This document shows, in pieces, positions 46,288 through 51,729 of a stretch of 51,729 nucleotides of DNA. Source of the stretch: Ureaplasma zalophigenitalium (GTDB lineage Bacteria > Bacillota_I > Bacilli_A > Mycoplasmatales > Mycoplasmoidaceae); NCBI RefSeq assembly GCF_025780055.1, contig NZ_JAOXHJ010000006.1:1-51729 (forward strand), read 5' to 3'. The translations under genes were made by a program, and so were the position numbers. The stretch's first letter is position 1. Each line of letters begins with the position of its first letter. The notes beneath the pieces are model-generated. The model was given only the letters and a program-made list of their open reading frames with translations. It was not told the DNA's origin and did no database searches.

Positions 46288-46839
46288 CTACCCCTTTCTT
46301 TTTGATAATAATTCTTTGATTTCTTGAAAATGCAAGTTCATCATTACCAAGCGTTTATATAATTGTTTATGATTGGCATAACTGATGTGCAACTGATCAC
46401 ATAATCATGAACGTTTAGCTTTATTGTTTAATTCTAGTTTTAAATACTCTACTCATTGCATTCGCTGATCATCAGGTGTATTAAATGGCAAACAATATTT
46501 TTGCAAACATTCTAATAAAATTTTATTATCTGCTTCAGCAATACCAATTTTTTTAGAATTTTCCGATTGCATATCAGTTTTTTTAATAAAACAATGATAA
46601 ACGGGAGCTTGGACATAATTAGTTATAATTTTGCGAATTCGCTCACCTTGGTAATCGGGGTCTAAAAACAAAATAACACCTTTAGTTTGCTGAACCTCTT
46701 TTATTAAATCAAGGGTTTGCTGACTAATTTGTGAACCGTTAGTTAAAATAAATTCAGCATTAACTAACGAAGAGAGTTTTTGTTGATCAGTTTTCCCCTC
46801 AACAACTATTACTGGTCGTATTTTTGGGCGTTCAAACAT
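46288..46839 (-). CDS. rnmV: Ribonuclease M5 (5S rRNA maturation)
   Basis: A 183-residue Toprim nuclease that trims 5S rRNA precursor. The Toprim glutamate is Glu14 in VVEGKTD, and DPDYQGERI (Asp60, Asp62) is the DxD motif. The C-terminal half (KIGIAEADNKILLECL) also matches. A TGA near residue 129 is Trp, taking the frame to the TAG at 46288. Start 46839 gives the usual N terminus; no Shine-Dalgarno is seen, so translation may depend on coupling with prs, which it overlaps by 31 bases in another frame. Its substrate gene is at 11-118. Confidence 0.88.
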
Positions 46840-47867
46840 ACAGTTTCTACAATGTCTTCGAATAGTAGTTTCGAATTTAAATCGTGAATCATTGACATAG
46901 AACCATCGTTTTGTGAGTAAATTCGAATACACTCACTTAACGAATTAGCAACACTCACAACTTTTAATCACGGGTAAGTTGGGTTTTTAATAGTATCAGT
47001 AATGTATACAGCATTAATAACCTTGTTTTCAATAGCCTTTTGAATACGCTGTAAAGCGTTATTGTTGAATAACCCGTGTGTAGCCATAATAGTAACTGAT
47101 GCTGCGCCTTTATCATGAACTAATTGAGCTGCACCTAAAATGGTTCCTCCAGTATCAATCATGTCGTCTATTAAAACACAATCCTTCCCTTTTACTTCAC
47201 CTAAAATATTATTGATTTGTATTTGATTCATTCCACATCGACGTTTGTCAACAATAGCCAATCCTGTGTTAGTTGCCATGGAAATTTCACGACTACGTTT
47301 AACTGAACCATAATCAGGAGCTACAACAACAACGTTTGATAAGTCGTCATGGTTATCTCTTGAATATTGTTTGAATAATGATCAAGCGCCTTGTAATGTA
47401 TCAAAGGGGATGTCATAAAAACCTTGCTGTTGGTTAGAATGGATATCGTAAGTTAAAACGCTATTTGCCCCTGCGGCTTCGATTAACTTAGCTACTAAAC
47501 GTGCTGAAATTGGTTCTCGGGGACTAGCCTTACGGTCTTGACGTGCATAACCAAAGTAAGGGATGATGACGTTTACACTTTTAGCTGAAGCCCGGCGCAT
47601 GGCGTCAATAGCTATTAAAAGCTCCATTAACGCATCGTTGACTGGTTTTGATGTTGATTGAATTAAAACCACACGACGGTGACGAACAGAAATCTTTGGC
47701 TTAATCAAGACTTCACCATCAGCGAAACAGGCTATATCAATCGGTGATAATTCAGTATTTAAAATAGTGGCAATTTTTTCACCCAACTCTTTTGAATTTG
47801 AAAGAGCAAAAATTAAAACATCCTGCTCTATACTTGAACATTTTTTCGTATTAGTTGTTTTAGGCAT
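46809..47867 (-). CDS. prs: Ribose-phosphate pyrophosphokinase
   Basis: A 352-residue enzyme making PRPP from ribose 5-phosphate and ATP. Key parts: FADGEVLIKPKISVRHRRVV, YFGYARQDRKASPREPI (ATP loop), and DDMIDTGGTI (PRPP loop). An N-terminal extension of about 20 residues lies before the usual start. Two TGA codons as Trp (near residues 163 and 300) join the two halves. Start 47867 has GGAG seven bases upstream; ATG 47873 is close but less well spaced. Overlaps ytpR-like by eight bases and rnmV by 31. Confidence 0.95.
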
Positions 47868-48471
47868 GAGCATTCTCCTTTGCATTAGCATAAACAAAAT
47901 CACACACTTCATTTAAGTGGTATGCTTGAGGATCTAAATCAATGATTCCCTCTTCATTGAAACCATGAACATTTAATTCTTTTTGTGAACACAACATACC
48001 ACTAGAAGCTACACCCATTAATTTTGATGCTACAATATATGTTCCATTAGGCATCATTTGGTTAATTTGTGCTACAACAGTTAACATGTCTACTCGAACA
48101 TTCTTAGCACCACAAACAATTTGTAAGGTTTGATCATCAATTAACACCTGACAAATGTTTAGATGAGTATTGGGAATAGGTTCAAAGCTAATTATTTTGC
48201 CCACTTTAAAATACTTAACATTTTCATTCTCTAAAATTAAATTGGTAATTTTTTGCAATTGACTAATGAATTCTTCGGTTGGTTTTAAAAAACCTTCAAC
48301 CAATCCGCTAAAATATTGACTAGCACGGAAAATGTTGATTCCTACAAGTTGATCATTTGCTTTTAAGACGACAACATCGTCATTAATGTTTTGTTGTTCT
48401 GTTACTATTTGATTATTAAAACTTATTATTAAGCTATCGTTTAAGGTTTGATTATTATAAATAATGTACAT
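47860..48471 (-). CDS. YtpR-like tRNA-binding domain protein
   Basis: A 203-residue protein whose second half is an EMAP/tRNA-binding OB fold as in PheT: KVGKIISFEPIPNTHLNICQV, VCGAKNVRVDMLTVVAQ, MPNGTYIVASKLMGVASSGMLCS. The first half (about residues 1-90) resembles the N-terminal part of YtpR. It may bind tRNA or associate with tRNA synthetases. It is the first gene of the minus-strand group down to metG. A TATAAT-like -10 on the minus strand is at 48497-48502. Confidence 0.82.
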   Translation of the reverse strand: MYIIYNNQTLNDSLIISFNNQIVTEQQNINDDVVVLKANDQLVGINIFRASQYFSGLVEGFLKPTEEFISQLQKITNLILENENVKYFKVGKIISFEPIPNTHLNICQVLIDDQTLQIVCGAKNVRVDMLTVVAQINQMMPNGTYIVASKLMGVASSGMLCSQKELNVHGFNEEGIIDLDPQAYHLNEVCDFVYANAKENAHA

Positions 48472-48496
48472 ATTAATTCTTTCTTCCTTTATATAT

Positions 48497-48502
48497 ATTA
48501 TA
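48497..48502 (-). promoter_or_regulatory. Predicted -10 element of the ytpR-prs-metG group
   Basis: TATAAT on the minus strand, 25 bases before the ytpR-like start; AAGGAAG and AAGAAAG lie between. The gap 48472-48653 separates divergent genes and holds nothing else I recognise. Confidence 0.45.
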
Positions 48503-48620
48503 AATAACATATAGTTTGAAAAAATAAGGAATTAAAAAAAGTGAGAAATTGCCCTTTTTAATCTGTTTTAATAAATTAGCTGAATTTTTATTTTTCGTGT
48601 TGAGTTTGTTTCATATACAA

Positions 48621-48626
48621 TATAAT
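48621..48626 (+). promoter_or_regulatory. Predicted -10 element of degV
   Basis: TATAAT 27 bases before the degV start, followed by AAGAAAGG. TTGAGT at 48600-48605 is a possible -35 with 15 bases between. Confidence 0.5.
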
Positions 48627-48653
48627 TAATATTTTCAAGAAAGGTTGTGTGTT

Positions 48654-49523
48654 ATGAGAACCGCAATATTAATTGACTCAGGTGCTAACGTTTTAGATTT
48701 AGAGCACCCCGATGTTTATTTTATTCCTATTGGACTAACGATTCGCAATCGAAACACTGGCGAAGAAAATGCTTATGATGATGTCTTAGATGTTAGTCAG
48801 GATCAAATGCGCAGTGCCCTAATCGCTAAACATGATATTAAGACGAACTATCCATCTACTGGTAAAGTAATTAACAAACTAGAAACCTTGTTTTTGGAGT
48901 ATGAGCGAGTAATTGTATTGACTTTATCATCTGGTCTGTCAGGTTTTTTCGCATCATTTCATGCAACAAAAAAACATTTTGAAAACAAGAATTTATTAGT
49001 TGTTGATTCAAAGGCTGTGAGTGTTGGAATTCTTTGATTGGTCGAAGAATTATTAAAATTATTAGAAGCTAATGAAAATTTAAACAATGAAACAATTACG
49101 AATTTTATCGAATCACAAACACAAAGAATAGTCGGTTCGGTGATTGTGTCAGACCTAACACAATTAATTAGTGGGGGTCGATTATCAAAAATTAAAGGAT
49201 TGATTGCTTCGACATTAAAATTAAAACTGATTATTAAATGAAATTACAAACTAGAATACGCAGACAAATCACTAAGTTTTGCTAACGCCATAGATAAAGC
49301 TTTAACTATTATCGATAAAGAAAACGCGTGAAAATCAAGGGGAATAAAACGTATTGCTTTATTAACTGATTTAGAGAATAATGAACAAATTGAAACTCTT
49401 AGAAAAATAGTTACTGAAAAATTAGAACAAAATGTTGAGGTAATTAAATCTTATTTACCTGGATGCATTTATGCGCATGTGGGTATTAACAATTTTGCGA
49501 TTATGATTGAAGCGAATGAATAA
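48654..49523 (+). CDS. DegV family fatty-acid-binding protein
   Basis: A 289-residue protein of the DegV family, which binds fatty acids and in Gram-positives presents them to the fatty acid kinase FakA. Motifs: ILIDSGANV at the start, KTNYPSTGKV (the family T-S-Q/P loop), LTLSSGLSGFFASF, VVDSKAVSVGI, and LISGGRLSKIKGLIAS in the middle. Three TGA as Trp. Two bases separate it from the next gene. No fakA is visible. Confidence 0.88.
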
Positions 49524-49525
49524 AT

Positions 49526-50512
49526 ATGATATATGATGTAGTAATTATTGGTGCAGGACCCATTGGCTTATTTACTGGAGCTATGAGCGGGTATTTCCAA
49601 TTAAAAACATTAGTATTAGAAGCTAGTGATACTTTAGGTGGTCAAATCAGTTATTTATATGAAAACAAGGAAATATACGATGTGCCCGGGTACCCCAAAA
49701 TCATTGGGAAGGATTACGTGCAAGCATTAATTAGACAAATTAAAGCATATGAACCAATTGTTGAAGTTAAAACAGGAACAAGTGTGTTTAGTTATAAAGA
49801 AACTGCGAATGAAACCTTTTTATTGTTTGATGAAAAAGAGCAATTAATATGCGAAGCTAAATTCATGATTTTAGCTTTTGGAAAAGGCGATTATATTCCC
49901 ATTAAACTTGAAAATATTATTAATGAACAAAAAATAAAAACAAAAAATATTTTATATTCAGCTCATAAAAACGAAATTGATTTCAATAATAAAAAAATCG
50001 TTGTGTTGGGTGGTGGAGACAGCGCATTAGACAATAGTGTGTATTTGAAAAAAAACTACGAAAATACGGAAATCACGATTGTGGTACGTAATGACATTAA
50101 AGGTAATTCTTTTGGTGAAGAAGAACTAATTAGTCAAAATATTCAAATTTTTAAGAAAACCAAAATTGATAAAATTGAGCCTAACAAAATTTTTTTAGAA
50201 CAAGTTATAGATGAAAATACAAAAAGTGAAGTCGTTGCTAATTTTGATTATATCTTGGTTCAATATGGTTCATGTATAAACCAAGAAATTGCTTTTGCAA
50301 ATTGAAAATCATTAGAACTAAATACACGGAACCGCATTCTAGTCAATAGTGTAAACGAAACAAGTTTAAAAAGAGTTTACGCAATTGGTGACTGTTGTTT
50401 TTATGATACAGGGATTAATAACCAAAATATATACTCAATTATTACTGGTCAAGCAGACGGTTTTAAAGTCTTACAAAGAGTTAAGCAATTTTTGAAAAGT
50501 ATTGAAAAATAA
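49526..50512 (+). CDS. Ferredoxin-NADP reductase type 2-like flavoprotein
   Basis: A 328-residue FAD/NADPH flavoprotein. FAD site VVIIGAGPIGLFTGAMSG, LGGQISYLYENKEIYDVPG, NADPH site VVLGGGDSALDNSVYLKK, and VYAIGDCC near the end. It lacks the CxxC of thioredoxin reductase, and the YDVPGYP region matches the YumC (type 2 FNR) group. The electron partner is not apparent here. TGA at 50303 is Trp. It overlaps nothing and ends 84 bases before rplM. Confidence 0.83.
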
Positions 50513-50529
50513 CTGGAATTTAGTATAAT
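50502..50529 (+). promoter_or_regulatory. Predicted promoter of rplM-rpsI
   Basis: TTGAAA (50502-50507) and TATAAT (50524-50529), 16 bases apart, 68 bases before rplM. The 68-base leader could hold a ribosomal-protein control element; I see no clear fold. Confidence 0.65.
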
Positions 50530-50596
50530 ATTACAAGTTACATCCAACCCGCAATTTTTAATTGTATATTTTAAATATAAACACAAGGAGATTTTG

Positions 50597-51052
50597 ATGC
50601 AAAAATCAACAATGCTAAAAAAAGAAGCAGCTAATGATCGTCGTATTTGATATGTAATCGATGCTACTGATCTAGTTTTAGGTCGTCTATCAGTTGCTAT
50701 TGCTGATATTTTACGTGGAAAAAACAAACCAGACTTCACACCCAATGTGGATGGCGGAGATCACGTAATCGTTGTTAATGTCAATAATATGGTATTAACA
50801 GGGAACAAAGAAAAAAACGAAAATTGATACAACCACTCTCATTATATTGGTGGATTAAGAACTCGTTCTGGTAAAGAAATGTTAACAAAATACGCAGATG
50901 AATTATTACGTCGTAGTGTTAAAGGTATGTTACCTAAAAACCGTTTATCTCGTCAAATCATTAATAAATTACACATTTACAAAACTGCTAATCATCCTCA
51001 CGAAGCGCAGACGCCAGTAGTTTTAGATTTGAAGAAAGCGCAAGGTAAATAA
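50597..51052 (+). CDS. rplM: Ribosomal protein L13
   Basis: A 151-residue large-subunit protein. [41 protein letters not shown], and [18 protein letters not shown] are the family blocks. Two TGA (Trp) codons lie in it. AAGGAG lies upstream. rpsI follows after two bases, the usual L13-S9 order. Confidence 0.97.
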
Positions 51053-51054
51053 TT

Positions 51055-51441
51055 ATGACTCAATATAAAGGTTTAGGAAGACGTAAATCATCTGTTGCTC
51101 GTGTGCGTTTAACGCCAGGGACAGGAAAATTTTTAGTAAATAAAACTACGCCCGAAAAATTCTTTCCAAATAAATTAGTTATTCAAGATATGATGCAACC
51201 ATTAACTTTATTAAAACTTGAAGATCAATTTGATGTTGAAGTTAATGTTATTGGCGGGGGTTTTAATGGCCAAGCTGGAGCTATTCGTTTAGGTTTAGCA
51301 AGAGCTTTAATCGAGGTCAAAGCGGATTACAAATCTGATTTAAGACAAGCGGGTTTAGTAACTCGTGATGCGCGTGTAAAAGAACGTAAGAAATTCGGTT
51401 TATACGGAGCACGTAGAGCACCTCAATTTACAAAACGTTAA
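51055..51441 (+). CDS. rpsI: Ribosomal protein S9
   Basis: A 128-residue small-subunit protein: [19 protein letters not shown] at the start, [19 protein letters not shown] in the middle, and the C-terminal [15 protein letters not shown], whose last Lys-Arg reaches the tRNA in the P site. Ends the L13-S9 operon. Confidence 0.97.
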   Translation: MTQYKGLGRRKSSVARVRLTPGTGKFLVNKTTPEKFFPNKLVIQDMMQPLTLLKLEDQFDVEVNVIGGGFNGQAGAIRLGLARALIEVKADYKSDLRQAGLVTRDARVKERKKFGLYGARRAPQFTKR

Positions 51442-51489
51442 TTTTATTTTGGTAAAACGAAAAAATAATTTTAATCAAAAAAAGAATTT

Positions 51490-51512
51490 AAAAAGCCCAG
51501 GAAGGGCTTTTT
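51490..51512 (+). terminator. Terminator after rpsI
   Basis: Stem AAAAAGCCC with GGGCTTTTT, five-base loop. Confidence 0.92.
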
Positions 51513-51553
51513 ATTATTCCCAAACCGGAATAAATACATGGAATTTATAACAA

Positions 51554-51559
51554 TATAAT
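51554..51559 (+). promoter_or_regulatory. Predicted -10 element of the last gene
   Basis: TATAAT, overlapping a second TATAAT-like repeat; the ribosome site GGGGGAG is at 51579-51585. Confidence 0.45.
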
Positions 51560-51590
51560 ATAATTATATAAAGTAATTGGGGGAGAAAAT

Positions 51591-51729
51591 ATGAAAAAAT
51601 CATTATCCAAAAAGAAAAAAATCGCCATATCCAGCGCGATCATAGGGACCATTTTTTCTGCAGCTACTGTAATCGCTGCAACGCAATGAAGATGATCAAA
51701 ACACCATGCATATGCAGAAGCGTTGCAAG
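51591..51729 (+). CDS. Start of a membrane or secreted protein (cut by the window end)
   Basis: The first 46 residues only: a basic start (KKSLSKKKK), a hydrophobic stretch of about 20 residues, then ATQWRWSKHH with two TGA-coded Trp. This is a signal anchor or non-lipoprotein signal peptide; no lipobox cysteine is seen. It has GGGGGAG upstream. The rest of the gene lies outside the window, so no function can be given. Confidence 0.7.

Noticed and set aside
46809-47867. prs appearing as two separate fragments
   Set aside because: The gap is a TGA (Trp); the sequence on both sides is continuous with the family, including the C-terminal part to 46809.

Overview
The window is low-GC DNA that only makes sense with UGA read as tryptophan. 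Nearly every long gene (pstC-pstA, atpA, nrdE, ligA, metG, prs, a 1,380-residue helicase) is broken by in-frame TGA under the standard code and is continuous once TGA = Trp. With lipoprotein signal peptides, no cell-wall genes, an F1Fo operon whose b subunit carries a lipobox, and M. genitalium-like order (pst operon, then an MG406-like protein, then atp), it points to a mycoplasma of the Mycoplasmoides/Ureaplasma side of the Mollicutes. The species is not identified.

Layout. 1-155: 5S rRNA and terminator. 233-1048: a divergent DHFR gene converging on a small unknown gene. 1205-6199: phosphate-uptake operon pstS, fused pstCA, pstB, phoU. 6283-15347: a large F1Fo ATP synthase operon, MG406-like, atpB, atpE, atpF, atpH, a second delta-like C-terminal domain, atpA with a C-terminal ASCH domain, an unknown two-TM protein, atpG, atpD, atpC. 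15438-19580: giant SF1 helicase. 19753-20477: two small membrane proteins. 20665-24528: hprK, lgt, trxB, whiA. 24568-26625 (minus): pseudouridine catabolism genes psuK and psuG plus a small hidden membrane-protein gene. 26792-30454: nrdF, nrdI, nrdE, with NrdF lacking metal-ligand carboxylates. 30549-36263: unknown membrane protein, K+-channel-like protein, ligA, ECF S-component-like protein. 36325-40550: deoC, MATE transporter, DEAD-box helicase, PHP phosphoesterase. 40635-42642: SMC/ABC-like ATPase and a small acidic protein. 42663-48471 (minus): metG, rarA, rsmI, rnmV, prs, ytpR-like. 48654-51441: degV, FNR-like flavoprotein, rplM, rpsI. 51591-end: start of a secreted or membrane protein.

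How it fits together. Phosphate import feeds ATP synthesis. PsuK/PsuG would turn pseudouridine into uracil and ribose-5-phosphate, which Prs converts to PRPP, and DeoC returns deoxyribose-5-phosphate to glycolysis. NrdEFI makes deoxynucleotides without metal in the small subunit. RNase M5 (rnmV) matures 5S rRNA, itself at the window start.

Most unusual is the ATP synthase operon: three additions (ASCH tail on alpha, extra delta C-terminal domain, inserted membrane protein) sit inside an otherwise canonical operon. Second is the PHP phosphoesterase next to an SMC-like ATPase with the TrlF-type Walker B motif, resembling a split TrlF protein. No transposon, prophage, CRISPR array or tRNA gene was recognised.
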